Shown here in pieces: positions 7,165 to 15,645 of a DNA stretch of 39,281 nt (the first letter of the stretch is position 1; every line of letters begins with the position of its first letter). A program made the translations under genes and the position numbers. Under the pieces are notes generated by a model, which saw nothing but the letters and a program-made list of their open reading frames with translations, was not told where the DNA came from and searched no databases. The stretch covers positions 1 to 39,281 of the forward strand of contig QXXL01000018.1 of NCBI GenBank assembly GCA_009911505.1, read 5' to 3'. This DNA is from Lachnospiraceae bacterium (GTDB lineage: Bacteria > Bacillota > Clostridia > Lachnospirales > Lachnospiraceae).

Positions 7165-8058
7165 ATGAAAATGAACAACCGATTTATCTACGGCATCCTG
7201 AGCATCGTGCTCGCTGCCGTCATCGCATTCATCGCCATCCCTGCCGTCACCAGCAGGACCAGCAGCACCTGCGAGATCGTCCGCATGAAGGCTGCCGTGA
7301 CGTGCGGCACCCTCATCAACGCAGAGGACCTTGAGCTTGTGGAAGTGGGCGGCTTCAACCTGCCCGACAGCGTTGCCCGCAGGACAGAGGATGTGGCAGG
7401 CACTTATGCCGCAGCGGATCTGTATCCCGGCGACTATCTCCTGCCGGAAAAGGTCAGCAGCGTCCCGCTGTCCTCGGACCTTTCCCTCAATGAGATCCCG
7501 GACGGCATGGTCGCCATCTCCGTCACCACCCAGACGCTGGCCACTGCATTGTCCGACAAGCTGCAGAGCGGCGACATCATCCGCCTCTACCACTATGATG
7601 ACAACAATGTGCTGGAACCGGTATCCGACATCCCGGAACTGCGCTTCGTGAAAGTCCTGTCCGTTTCGGATTCCAAAGGGCTTGACGTGGACTACACCAC
7701 ACCGCCAGAGGAGGATGAGGAAAGACAGCAGACTGCGACCATCACCGTCCTTGCCACCCCTGAGCAGGCCATGCTGCTCACACGCTATGAGAACGAAGGG
7801 GTCCTGCATGTCGCACTGATCAGCCGGGGCAATGAAAAGCTGTCAGAGGAACTGCTGGAACGCCAGTCCGATATCCTGTCCACCCTTTACGGAGACGGCA
7901 CGGAGCTGTCCGATGAGGACCTGGAATCTTCCATGACCGCTCCTGAACAGACGGATTCCGGTGAGGGCGGCAGCCAGGGAAATGCCACTGCCGGTCCCGG
8001 AGAATCCACAGATGCCCCGCAGGATGCAACACCGGAAGAGACATCCGGGGATGAATAG
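7165..8058 (+). CDS. CpaB/RcpC-like pilus assembly protein (SAF domain)
   Basis: A 297-residue membrane-anchored protein: N-terminal helix at about residues 5-29, then a SAF-type domain at about 38-95 with the typical V-x-CGTLINAEDLELVEV and LYPGDYLLPEKVSS segments, a second beta domain (110-215) and a Ser/Thr/Glu-rich tail. CpaB/RcpC proteins support Flp pilus assembly in Tad systems, and in Gram-positives without an outer membrane they probably act at the wall side of the membrane. ATG 7165 follows AAGGAGACTG. It sits directly before the tadZ-like gene, conserved Tad order. Confidence 0.8.
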   Translation: MKMNNRFIYGILSIVLAAVIAFIAIPAVTSRTSSTCEIVRMKAAVTCGTLINAEDLELVEVGGFNLPDSVARRTEDVAGTYAAADLYPGDYLLPEKVSSVPLSSDLSLNEIPDGMVAISVTTQTLATALSDKLQSGDIIRLYHYDDNNVLEPVSDIPELRFVKVLSVSDSKGLDVDYTTPPEEDEERQQTATITVLATPEQAMLLTRYENEGVLHVALISRGNEKLSEELLERQSDILSTLYGDGTELSDEDLESSMTAPEQTDSGEGGSQGNATAGPGESTDAPQDATPEETSGDE

Positions 8059-8072
8059 GGAGGGAAAAGCAA

Positions 8073-9089
8073 ATGTCAAAGATCATCACTGTATGGGGCA
8101 ATCCCGGCTGCGGAAAATCCATGTTCTGCTGCTGTCTCGCCAAAACCCTGACAGCGAACAAGGATAAGGCCCTCATCATCAATGCAGACTCCAGTACGCC
8201 CATGCTGCCTGTCTGGATGCCGGAGCGCATCCTTGAAACAGACGCCTCCATCGGGAACGTGCTGACCGGCCTGGAGATCAACACGGCCCTGGTGGCAGAG
8301 CGCGTCACCATCCTGAAGGAATACCCCTTCATCGGCGTCATGGGCTATGCCGCCGGGGAGAACCCGTTCTCCTATCCGGAGCTGAAGTATGACAAGATAA
8401 AGCTGTTCATTGCGGAGGCTGCGAAACTTGTGGATTACATCATCCTGGACTGCAGCTCCAACATGCTCAACTTCTTCACGCCTACGGCAATCGAGGCTGC
8501 AGACCTTGCCGTCCGCATCATCACCCCGGACCTGCGGGGCCTGAACTACCTGCGGGCACACCGGCCGCTGCTCACGGACGACAAGTTCCATTATGGCAGC
8601 CACCTGACCTTTGCCGGGCTTGCACGCCCCTTCCATGCCATCGACGAGATGGACCACCTGATCGGCGGCTTTGACGGCCTGCTCCCTTATGCAAAGGAGA
8701 TCGAGCGCTGCGGCACCGGCGGGCAGATGTTCAAGGCCCTTGCCTACTGCAACCAGCGCTATGTCAGTTCTTTGAAGCTGGTCCGGGAGCGCCTCCTGCA
8801 GCCGGAGGATGCAGAAGACACGCCACAGCCGGAAGAAAGCAGCGGCATTTATGAAGACCGGCAGGAAGATGCAGGGGATGCACCACGGCGGGAAGAAAAC
8901 GGCGGTTTCCATGAAGATGCCGGACAGCCGGAAGGATTCAAGGAGGCGCAGGAAACGGGAACCCCTGAAGATGCCGGCTTCCAGAAAACGGATAAAGGCG
9001 CCTGGTATGCAGCCATGGCAGGCAATGACAGGCAGGGAGCCCCTGCCGGAAAGGAGATGAGACACCATGGGCATGGAATCCTTAAATGA
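8073..9089 (+). CDS. TadZ/CpaE-like ATPase of the MinD/ParA superfamily
   Basis: A 338-residue protein. Its P-loop GNPGCGKS (residues 9-16) opens a MinD/ParA-like domain, followed by LIINAD and a Walker-B-like VDYIILDCSS at about 122-131. The second lysine of the deviant Walker A (KGGxGKT) is absent, as is often the case in TadZ. These proteins mark where the pilus machine is placed. After about residue 240 comes a 90-residue acidic low-complexity tail built of imperfect repeats containing (Q/R)xEExxGxxED and PEDAG, unusual for the family. It overlaps the following ATPase gene by 23 bases, indicating translational coupling. Confidence 0.82.
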   Translation: MSKIITVWGNPGCGKSMFCCCLAKTLTANKDKALIINADSSTPMLPVWMPERILETDASIGNVLTGLEINTALVAERVTILKEYPFIGVMGYAAGENPFSYPELKYDKIKLFIAEAAKLVDYIILDCSSNMLNFFTPTAIEAADLAVRIITPDLRGLNYLRAHRPLLTDDKFHYGSHLTFAGLARPFHAIDEMDHLIGGFDGLLPYAKEIERCGTGGQMFKALAYCNQRYVSSLKLVRERLLQPEDAEDTPQPEESSGIYEDRQEDAGDAPRREENGGFHEDAGQPEGFKEAQETGTPEDAGFQKTDKGAWYAAMAGNDRQGAPAGKEMRHHGHGILK

Positions 9090-10503
9090 CATGTTCTTCA
9101 CTTCCGCAGGGAAGGAAGTCCTTACCTATGACCAGATCCTGGAGGACGTGCAGAAATACTGTACCGAGAAACACGCGGACAAGCTCTCCGGGGAGGGGAG
9201 CCAGGATGAGGCAAGGAAGCTCCTGCGGGAATTCATCGGCCAGTACGTCATCAGCCGCTCCTACCATATAGAAGGGCTTTCCACGGAGGAGCTTTGCGAC
9301 ACCCTTTATGAAGACATGGCGGGCATCTCCTTCTTAAAGAAATGGATCTACATGCCCGGCGTGGAGGAGGTGAACGTCAATGCCTTCGATGACATCGAAG
9401 TGATCATGAGCGGCGGGCGCTCCATGAAGATCCCCGACCGCTTCCAGTCACCCCAGCACGCCATCGACGTGACAAGGCGGCTCCTGAACACCTGCGGCAT
9501 GGTCATCGACGACACCATGCCCTCCGTCATCGGCTTCCTTGACAAGAACATCCGTATCTCCGTGGACAAGACACCCATCGTGGACTCCGAGGTGGGGATC
9601 AACGCCTCCATCCGTATCGTCAACCAGCAGTCCGTATCCAGGGAGAAGCTCACCGCTTCCGGCTCCGCCACGGATGAGATGCTGGACCTTTTGACCTGCT
9701 GCGTCCGCTACGGCGTGTCCGTCTGCATCGCGGGCAGCACAGGCTCCGGCAAGACCACCGTCATGAGCTGGCTCCTGTCCATGGTGCCTGACAACCGCAG
9801 GCTCATCACCATCGAGGAGGGCAGCCGGGAATTTGACCTGATCAAGCGGGATGAGAACGGCCATGCCACAAACAGCGTGGTACATTTGCTTACAAGGCCC
9901 CATGAGAACCCGTCCCTTGACATTGACCAGGACCTTCTTCTGGAGCGTGTCCTCAGAAAACACCCGGATGTGATCGGCGTGGGCGAGATGCGCTCGGCAA
10001 AGGAGGCCCTGTCCGTGGCGGAAAGCTCCCGTACCGGGCATACCGTAGTCACCACCATCCATTCCAACTCCTCTGAGTCAACCTACCGGAGGATGATGAC
10101 GCTGGCAAAACGTAAGTACAACATGGCGGACGACATCCTGATGCAGATCATGGTGGAGGCATACCCTATCGTGGTATTCACCAAGCAGCTGGAGGATGGC
10201 AGCCGTAAGATCATGCAGATCATCGAAGGGGAGGATTACCGGGACGGACAGCTGATTTACCGTCCGCTCTACCAGTATGACGTATCGGATAACCGTACTG
10301 ACGAAACAGGCAAAATTACTGTCATCGGGAAACACCGGAAGCTGGGCGGCATCTCCGACACCTTAAGGAAGCGGATGCTGGACAACGGCATCCCTGCCGG
10401 GAAGCTGGCCCCGTTCCTGAAAGAAGCAGTCCCGAAGAAACCAACGAAAGGAGGCACACACAATGCAATGGATACAGATCATCATCTTCCTGCTGGCCGT
10501 TAA
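9067..10503 (+). CDS. CpaF/TadA-like pilus assembly ATPase
   Basis: A 478-residue hexameric secretion ATPase of the type II/IV superfamily that powers pilus extension at the cytoplasmic face of the membrane. Walker A GSTGSGKTT is at residues 223-231, the Asp box at about 249-253 (IEEGS), Walker B PDVIGVGEMRS at 300-310 with E307, and the His box near GHTVVTTIHSN at 324-334. Length is typical of CpaF. The ATG at 9067 follows GGAAAGGAG and lies within the end of the tadZ-like gene. The 3' end overlaps the tadB-like gene by 41 bases. Context and sequence agree well. Confidence 0.92.
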   Translation: MGMESLNDMFFTSAGKEVLTYDQILEDVQKYCTEKHADKLSGEGSQDEARKLLREFIGQYVISRSYHIEGLSTEELCDTLYEDMAGISFLKKWIYMPGVEEVNVNAFDDIEVIMSGGRSMKIPDRFQSPQHAIDVTRRLLNTCGMVIDDTMPSVIGFLDKNIRISVDKTPIVDSEVGINASIRIVNQQSVSREKLTASGSATDEMLDLLTCCVRYGVSVCIAGSTGSGKTTVMSWLLSMVPDNRRLITIEEGSREFDLIKRDENGHATNSVVHLLTRPHENPSLDIDQDLLLERVLRKHPDVIGVGEMRSAKEALSVAESSRTGHTVVTTIHSNSSESTYRRMMTLAKRKYNMADDILMQIMVEAYPIVVFTKQLEDGSRKIMQIIEGEDYRDGQLIYRPLYQYDVSDNRTDETGKITVIGKHRKLGGISDTLRKRMLDNGIPAGKLAPFLKEAVPKKPTKGGTHNAMDTDHHLPAGR

Positions 10504-11383
10504 TGGCTTATTTGCCCTGTTTTCCGTCCGGTTCAATGACTTCCTGCACGTGCTTGCAAGGACACAGAAAAGCACCCTGCAGGATGATGTGGACGTGCTG
10601 CTGGGGAAGCCGGCAAAAGGCTTCTTCAACCGGGAGACGCTGGAAGTCGAGCAGCTCCTTGCCGCCACCGGCAGGGAGGGGCGGTTCACCCTTGTAAAAA
10701 GGGCATCCATCCTGCTGTTTGCAGTGGGGGCCGCTGCCGCCCTGCTCTTAAACAACCCGTTCCTGATCCCGGTCCTGGGGGCAGGGTTCGCTTTCGCGCC
10801 GGTCTGGTACCTGCGCTCCACCGCAGCTGCCTACAAGAAGCACTTGAACGAAGAACTGGAGACCGCCATTTCCGTCATCACCACCTCCTACCTCCGGAGT
10901 GGCGACCTGCCAAAGGCGGTAAAGGAGAACATCCCTTACCTGAACCCGCCCGTGAAGTCGCACTTCGAGGCATTCATCACGGAATCGGAGATGCTGAACG
11001 CCAACATGGTCTCCACCATAAATACCCTGAAGATGAAGGTGCCCAACCGCATCTTCCATGAATGGTGCAACACCCTGATCCAGTGCCAGTCCGACCGCAG
11101 CATGAAGAACACCCTGACCTTCACGGTGCAGAAGTTCTCCGACCAGCGCATTATCCAGTCGGAGCTGGAGGCCATCATCAACGAGCCGAAAAAGGAGGCG
11201 ATCACCATGATGTTCCTTGTCATAGGGAACATACCGCTTTTATATGTGCTGAACCACTCATGGTTCGAGACGCTGATGTTCTCCACGCCGGGAAAGATCA
11301 CTCTCGCCATCTGCTGCAGCATCGTGCTGTTTTCCTTTACCCGGATCATGCAGCTTTCAAAGCCTATCGAATACAGGGCATGA
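10463..11383 (+). CDS. TadB-like inner-membrane platform protein
   Basis: A 306-residue polytopic membrane protein: N-terminal helix (4-20), a hydrophobic pair (about 80-112), a cytoplasmic T2SF-type helical domain (120-240, with ELETAISVITTSYLRSGDL) and two C-terminal helices (about 245-263 and 275-293). TadB and TadC form the membrane platform on which the CpaF ATPase acts. An AAAGGAGG ribosome site precedes ATG 10463, which is inside the ATPase gene. The T2SF fold is weak by eye; position in the operon carries much of the call. Confidence 0.75.
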   Translation: MQWIQIIIFLLAVNGLFALFSVRFNDFLHVLARTQKSTLQDDVDVLLGKPAKGFFNRETLEVEQLLAATGREGRFTLVKRASILLFAVGAAAALLLNNPFLIPVLGAGFAFAPVWYLRSTAAAYKKHLNEELETAISVITTSYLRSGDLPKAVKENIPYLNPPVKSHFEAFITESEMLNANMVSTINTLKMKVPNRIFHEWCNTLIQCQSDRSMKNTLTFTVQKFSDQRIIQSELEAIINEPKKEAITMMFLVIGNIPLLYVLNHSWFETLMFSTPGKITLAICCSIVLFSFTRIMQLSKPIEYRA

Positions 11384-11462
11384 ACAGGAAATGGCTGCAG
11401 GTGCCGCGCTACGCACCTCCTGCCCGCCCAGCCAATCCGTAGCGCAGAAATGAGGTAACGAT

Positions 11463-12341
11463 ATGACCGGATTACTGATCCTTGCTGCCGCCGTCTTTAC
11501 GGGGTTCGGATGCTACCATCTCTCCTGTGCCTTTGTGGACGTCCCCACGGCACAGACATCACGGATGATGATGCTGGCAAAAAAACAGACAGGCACCAGC
11601 AACGAGAAGCTTTTTGACGTGTACCTGACGAAGATCGCCGGGAAGCTCGCCCCGCTCCTCAGGCTGGACCCCATCAAAAAAGGCCGGCTCGCCCTGACAC
11701 TGGGCATTGCAGGCATCCCTCTGACGCCGGAGTGCTACACCATGAAAGCCTTCCTGACCGCATCTGCGACAGGGCTTCTGGGCATCCCCCTTTTTATGGT
11801 CATGCCACTGATGGGGCTGCTCATCATGGGGCTTGCCGTAATGGTGTGGTTCTCAACCTATTATAAGGCATTTGACCTTGTGAAAAAACGCCGGAAGCTC
11901 ATCGAGGCAGAGCTGCCCCGCTTCGCGGTCAGCATCCAGCAGGGGCTCGCCACGGACAGGGACGTGCTGAAGCTTTTGACCTCCTACCGCCGCATTGCAG
12001 GGCCGCATCTGGGGCAGGAGCTGGATACCACCATAGCGGACATGCGGACAGGCAACTACGAGAACGCCCTGCTCCACTTCCAGAACCGGGTGGGCAGCAC
12101 CATGCTCTCGGACATCGTGCGCGGCCTGATCGGGACGCTGCGCGGGGACGACCAGCAGATGTACTTCAAAATGCTGGTATTCGACATGCGCCAGATCGAA
12201 CAGAACAACTTAAAGAAAGAAGCAGGGAAACGCCCGAAGCAGATGCAGAAATATTCCATGATGATGCTCTTCTGCATCCTGCTGATCTATGTGGTCGTCC
12301 TCTCCGTGGAGGTGGTCGGCTCCCTGGGCGCCTTCTTCTAG
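11463..12341 (+). CDS. TadC-like inner-membrane platform protein
   Basis: A 292-residue membrane protein with an N-terminal helix (3-20), a long hydrophobic region (about 93-130), a T2SF domain containing ELPRFAVSIQQGLATDRDVLKLL (split here as ELPRFAVSIQQ and GLATDRDVLKLL), and a C-terminal helix (264-284). The E-x-P-x-F-x-x-x-I-x-x-GL pattern is typical of the T2SF fold. It partners the TadB-like protein 80 bases upstream. The GAGGTAACG ribosome site supports ATG 11463. Confidence 0.8.
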   Translation: MTGLLILAAAVFTGFGCYHLSCAFVDVPTAQTSRMMMLAKKQTGTSNEKLFDVYLTKIAGKLAPLLRLDPIKKGRLALTLGIAGIPLTPECYTMKAFLTASATGLLGIPLFMVMPLMGLLIMGLAVMVWFSTYYKAFDLVKKRRKLIEAELPRFAVSIQQGLATDRDVLKLLTSYRRIAGPHLGQELDTTIADMRTGNYENALLHFQNRVGSTMLSDIVRGLIGTLRGDDQQMYFKMLVFDMRQIEQNNLKKEAGKRPKQMQKYSMMMLFCILLIYVVVLSVEVVGSLGAFF

Positions 12342-12451
12342 GACGGCCCGCAGGACCGTGCCCTGCAGGAAAGGAGGTGGTGCCTATAGCATCTATTTGA
12401 TGATCCTTACACACTGTAACCCGTAAACCTTTGCAACCATGGAGGGACCTT

Positions 12452-12556
12452 ATGAAAAGATTCGTATCACTCCCCGCCCTGCTCATCTATGCAGCAGCGG
12501 CAGCAACAGCATTCATCATCATCAGAACGAAAAGGAGAAAAAAGAACTATGCGTAA
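12452..12556 (+). CDS. 34-residue hydrophobic peptide
   Basis: A short frame (MKRFVSLPALLIYAAAAATA, then FIIIRTKRRKKNYA) with a signal-like hydrophobic stretch followed by a strongly basic tail. GGAGGG lies 5 bases upstream. It overlaps the small pilin gene by 8 bases and may couple its translation. It may be a membrane peptide or a leader; function unknown. Confidence 0.5.
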   Translation: MKRFVSLPALLIYAAAAATAFIIIRTKRRKKNYA

Positions 12557-12770
12557 AGCGATCCAGACCTTAAAGACGAAGGCAGCATGTGCCGCAGCCC
12601 GCACCAGGGCCATCCTGAAGGATGAGGCAGGCGACTTCTACATTTCCGATGGCGTCAAGATCATCATCGCCGTCGTGCTGGGGGCGCTCCTGTTAGCCGC
12701 CCTGACGCTCATCTTCAACGATACCGTAATCCCCCGCATCACGCGCGAGATCGAGGGCCTGTTCGGATAA
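12549..12770 (+). CDS. Flp-like small pilin candidate (DUF6133-like)
   Basis: A 73-residue protein with an N-terminal basic helix, then DEAGDFYISDGVKIIIAVV and a hydrophobic helix (about residues 40-60) ending in FNDTVIPRITREIEGLFG. The size, single helix and position directly after tadC suggest the major Flp-type pilin, and the pattern matches a small family I recall as DUF6133 from clostridial Tad loci. ATG 12549 is chosen because AAAAGGAG precedes it; the longer frame from 12489 has no ribosome site. Peptidase cleavage would be expected before the hydrophobic helix, but the exact site is not clear. Confidence 0.7.
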   Translation: MRKAIQTLKTKAACAAARTRAILKDEAGDFYISDGVKIIIAVVLGALLLAALTLIFNDTVIPRITREIEGLFG

Positions 12771-12799
12771 GCGCGGCAGAAGCCCCAGGGAGGTGATCT

Positions 12800-13171
12800 A
12801 TGATGGACCCAGTGCTGAGTGTCAGCTATGCCACCATCGCCGCCTTCTTCGAGGCGGCGGAGGGCAACTACCGGAACGCCGTGTATGTCTCCTGCTCCTG
12901 CAGCTACAGGCGGGAATCCGGATGCGGGGACTTCCTGTTCATACCGGGGCATGACTGCCGCCCCATCCTGCTCCCGCTTTCCGATGCGGAGGGCTTCATG
13001 GGCAGGGCGGTGGACCGGACGGAGTTCGCCTGCACCATGAGCAGCCGGTGCTTCATCCGCCTCTACAGCAGATGGCTGGAGCTTGCCACCGACTCCGCAA
13101 GGGACTGCCCCATCCAGCAGATCCTCCACCTGATGAACCGGCCGCAGGACCGCAAGGGCACGATGCCCTGA
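12800..13171 (+). CDS. hypothetical protein closing the pilus operon
   Basis: A 123-residue protein I do not recognise, without membrane helix. It has seven cysteines, including a VSCSCSYRRESGCGDF segment. A strong AGGGAGGTGAT ribosome site precedes ATG 12800. It is the last gene before a terminator, 29 bases after the pilin gene, and therefore probably part of the operon. Possibly a cytoplasmic regulator or a metal-binding protein; not determinable. Confidence 0.6.
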   Translation: MMDPVLSVSYATIAAFFEAAEGNYRNAVYVSCSCSYRRESGCGDFLFIPGHDCRPILLPLSDAEGFMGRAVDRTEFACTMSSRCFIRLYSRWLELATDSARDCPIQQILHLMNRPQDRKGTMP

Positions 13172-13232
13172 CCTGCGGCCCCATCAGGGGAAAACTGGAA
13201 AATACTGGAAAAATACTCGCAAATGACTTAAG

Positions 13233-13270
13233 AAAAGGCGCCTCCCCTATGGGAAACGCCTTTCCTTTCC
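13233..13270 (+). terminator. terminator of the pilus operon
   Basis: AAAAGGCG and CGCCTTTCC flank a short loop with an additional CTCCC/GGGA inner pairing, followed by a T/C-rich tract. It lies 60 bases after the last gene of the operon. Confidence 0.7.
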
Positions 13271-13335
13271 ACTAAAATATACTTAAAGATTACTTAATCC
13301 ATACATAAAGCCCGGACACGAAAGGAGGCCCACGA

Positions 13336-13758
13336 ATGAAACAGAAGACCAGGAACACACCTGCAAGGATCAGATGCCCCTACTGCGGCCGAAGCGCCGT
13401 ACTCAGGAAGGCATCCTATGTCTATAAAGAAAAGGCGCTGGACGAATACCTATATGTCTGCACGGGCTACCCGGAATGTGATGCCTATGTGGGCGTCCAT
13501 GCAGGAACCATGCAGCCGAAGGGTACGCTGGCAAACGGCGACCTGCGGCACAAGCGGATCGAGACGCACCGGCTCTTTGACGCCATCTGGAAGAGCGGCA
13601 TCCTCTCCCGAAAGGAGGCATACCGCTGGATGCAGGACATCTTCGCCCTCCCCAGCTCCCAGGCGCACATCGGGCAGTTCTCCGATTACCGCTGCGACTG
13701 CCTGAAGACCGAATGCCGGCGGGTGCTTGAGAACAACCATGTAAAAATCGCCTGCTAG
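13336..13758 (+). CDS. zinc-finger-containing protein (DUF3268-like)
   Basis: A 140-residue protein with a four-cysteine zinc ribbon: CPYCGR near residue 14 and CTGYPECDAY near residue 42. A helical C-terminal half follows (ETHRLFDAIWKSGILSRKEA) and ends with further cysteines (CDCLKTEC). The pattern matches the DUF3268 zinc-finger family as I recall it, commonly found on clostridial mobile elements. AAAGGAGG precedes ATG 13336. It is probably a nucleic-acid-binding accessory protein. Confidence 0.65.
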   Translation: MKQKTRNTPARIRCPYCGRSAVLRKASYVYKEKALDEYLYVCTGYPECDAYVGVHAGTMQPKGTLANGDLRHKRIETHRLFDAIWKSGILSRKEAYRWMQDIFALPSSQAHIGQFSDYRCDCLKTECRRVLENNHVKIAC

Positions 13759-13786
13759 AACGGCAGGGAACATTGCAGGGCCAGAA

Positions 13787-13846
13787 GTGTGTAAAGAAAT
13801 TCTAAGTGGCCAAAGTACGCCCACTAAGAATTTCTAAATTACACAC
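13787..13846. repeat. 60-bp near-perfect inverted repeat
   Basis: Left arm 13787-13809 (GTGTGTAA, AGAAATTCT, AAGTGG) and right arm 13821-13846 (CCACTAAGAATTTCT, AAATTACACAC) are reverse complements apart from a few bulged bases, around an 11-base loop. It lies immediately upstream of the sigma factor gene. It may be an operator, a cruciform or an RNA hairpin; there is no run of T on either strand typical of a terminator. Confidence 0.8.
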
Positions 13847-13868
13847 CAGAAGAAAGCGGGGTGATACC

Positions 13869-14426
13869 ATGGCTGCAATGAACAGACAGGAAAGGGAGCT
13901 GGCGGAACGGCACCTCTACCTTGTGAGGGGCACCGTGCTGGGCACCATGTCCCTGAACGAATCCATACAGGGGCTCGGGTACGATGACCTCTACCAGACC
14001 GGCTGCGAGGCGCTCTGCCATGCAGCCCAGGAATACCGGGCGGAAGGCGGCGCTTCCTTCCCCACCTTCGCATCCGTGGTCATCAGGAACCGCCTCATCT
14101 CCCACTGCAGGAAGGTGGCAAGAGTGCAGAAGCCCCTGGAATACATGGATGCGCCACAGCCATCCGGCTCCGGGCTGACCTACGCGGATGCCCTTCCGGA
14201 TGACAGCTTCCACGGCATCTCGGATGCGGACACTTTCTTCCTGTTGTCCCAGGCGAAAGAGCGCTGCTCCGGCACCACAAGGAAAGGCATCGAGGCTCTG
14301 GCCTTAAAATGCCGCGGGCATACCGGCGTGGAGATCGCCGCCCGGTACGGCGTTGCACCGAACCATGTGGCGGCCTGGATTTCCAAAGCCAGGAAAATGC
14401 TGCGGGAAGAAAAACTGACAGCCTGA
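13869..14426 (+). CDS. small sigma-70-family factor
   Basis: A 185-residue protein with a region-2-like segment (YDDLYQTGCEALCHAAQEY, then FPTFASVVIRNRLISHCRK) at about residues 40-85 and a region-4-like helix-turn-helix (GVEIAARYGVAPNHVAAW, then ISKARKMLRE) near the C terminus. This is the layout of short element- or phage-borne sigma factors that redirect RNA polymerase. ATG 13869 follows GGGGTGAT. A large inverted repeat lies just upstream. Targets are unknown; the duplicated pilus and methyltransferase promoters look sigma-70-like, so they are not obvious clients. Confidence 0.75.
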   Translation: MAAMNRQERELAERHLYLVRGTVLGTMSLNESIQGLGYDDLYQTGCEALCHAAQEYRAEGGASFPTFASVVIRNRLISHCRKVARVQKPLEYMDAPQPSGSGLTYADALPDDSFHGISDADTFFLLSQAKERCSGTTRKGIEALALKCRGHTGVEIAARYGVAPNHVAAWISKARKMLREEKLTA

Positions 14427-14445
14427 TAAAAAAGGAGGATACAAT

Positions 14446-15123
14446 ATGCTGACACTTTACACTGCCATAGGGAACTACCGATTGACCGAGAAGGGGCTCC
14501 CCCTTGTCACTGCAGGCGGAAAGGACTGCGCACTGGACGCCCATGAACTGCTTCTCTGGTCCAGCCTCGCCTTCCGGATACTGACCTACCAGGAGCTCCG
14601 GGCGGAATTTTATGAGAAAGAACGGGAGCTTCATATCCTTGGAGAGCTGGATTTTGACCACTATCTGAACCGGCTCATCATGCGCAGGCTGGTGGCATCC
14701 GGGAAGGACTGCACCGGCGTGGATGCCCTGTATGACCTTCTGGGGCATCTGTATATCCAGCCTGCACCGAACGGCATCGCCGTAAAAGCCGCCTCCTTCT
14801 TAAAGCTCATCCTCGGCCGCAGGCTCCCTTTCCGGAAAGCCCTGGCGGTATTCCATTCCGAGAAGTTGGAGCCGATGGAGAAGCAGGTCCTGGCACTGCT
14901 GCGCCACGAGATGCTGTCCACTGCGGAACTGATCCAGTGTACGGAAAAGGGGAAAAAACGGATAAAGGACAGCGAAGACCTGATGGACTGCCTGTACCGG
15001 GAAGACGGAAGCGACTGTGAGGGCATCGTCACGGACTGCCGCGTCTCCGAAGCCAGGTTCCCCGTGCTCACCGCCGTTGCCAACCTGTACCTGAAGCAGC
15101 AGGTCACTCTCCAGATCATTTAA
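14446..15123 (+). CDS. hypothetical protein downstream of the sigma factor
   Basis: A 225-residue cytoplasmic protein that I do not recognise. It is helical, with two stretches that could be winged-helix-like (residues 50-85 and 140-170, LSTAELIQCTEKGKKRIKDS). AAAGGAGG precedes ATG 14446, and it starts 19 bases after the sigma factor, so the two are probably cotranscribed. It may be a partner or anti-sigma protein, but no known anti-sigma motif is seen. Confidence 0.55.
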   Translation: MLTLYTAIGNYRLTEKGLPLVTAGGKDCALDAHELLLWSSLAFRILTYQELRAEFYEKERELHILGELDFDHYLNRLIMRRLVASGKDCTGVDALYDLLGHLYIQPAPNGIAVKAASFLKLILGRRLPFRKALAVFHSEKLEPMEKQVLALLRHEMLSTAELIQCTEKGKKRIKDSEDLMDCLYREDGSDCEGIVTDCRVSEARFPVLTAVANLYLKQQVTLQII

Positions 15124-15134
15124 GGAGGCTGTCC

Positions 15135-15575
15135 ATGGAACACACACCAAAACCGTTACTGCGGCGGCTGGTCCTGACCTTTCTCGTCGGGGCCGGCTGT
15201 TTCTTTACCGGTCTCGTCTTCTTCCTCCATCAGAAGGATATTTCCTTTTTCATCCTCAGTATCCTGCTGTCCGCCGGCTCTGCTGCAAAAGCCATACTGC
15301 TCGGCCTCCAGATCAGGAGAAAGAACTATACTGTACTGGAGGGCACCTGCACGGATGTGCGGCTGAAGCTTTTCAGGAACACCCATGACATTGTGCTTAC
15401 CGATCAGGATGGAAACGAGCATCTGCTCCGGATCGGGAAAGACTATAAGGTCCGTCCCGGCCTTTCCTACCGGTTCTATTTCAGGACTTCAGAAAGCATC
15501 CCGTCCGGGCAGCCCCCGCTCCTGGCCAAAGCGGTGCTGACGGACAACCTGCTTGGCGTGGAGGAGCTGAAATAA
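15135..15575 (+). CDS. two-helix membrane protein
   Basis: A 146-residue protein with two membrane helices (about residues 10-31 and 34-58) and a C-terminal beta-rich cytoplasmic or external domain with TDVRLKLFRNTHDIVLTDQD and LLRIGKDYKVRPGLSY. AAGGAGG precedes ATG 15135, 11 bases after the previous gene, so it belongs to the sigma-factor operon. The arrangement resembles small membrane sensors with an OB-like domain, but I cannot assign a function. Confidence 0.6.
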   Translation: MEHTPKPLLRRLVLTFLVGAGCFFTGLVFFLHQKDISFFILSILLSAGSAAKAILLGLQIRRKNYTVLEGTCTDVRLKLFRNTHDIVLTDQDGNEHLLRIGKDYKVRPGLSYRFYFRTSESIPSGQPPLLAKAVLTDNLLGVEELK

Positions 15576-15589
15576 GGCCTCTGGGCAAA

Positions 15590-15618
15590 TTGAAGGGAAG
15601 CTGTGTTTGTGATATAAT
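15590..15618 (+). promoter_or_regulatory. promoter of the HEPN-like gene
   Basis: TTGAAG (15590-15595), exactly 17 bases, and a perfect TATAAT (15613-15618). The predicted start near 15625 leaves a leader of about 20-35 bases, so the gene is transcribed on its own. Confidence 0.75.
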
Positions 15619-15645
15619 CGGAATATTAAATCAAAATGCAAAGGA

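Noticed and set aside
8076..9101. Long minus-strand open frame (341 codons) opposite the TadZ-like gene
   Set aside because: It mirrors a well-supported plus-strand gene, has no family pattern, and arises from GC-biased codon use on the other strand.
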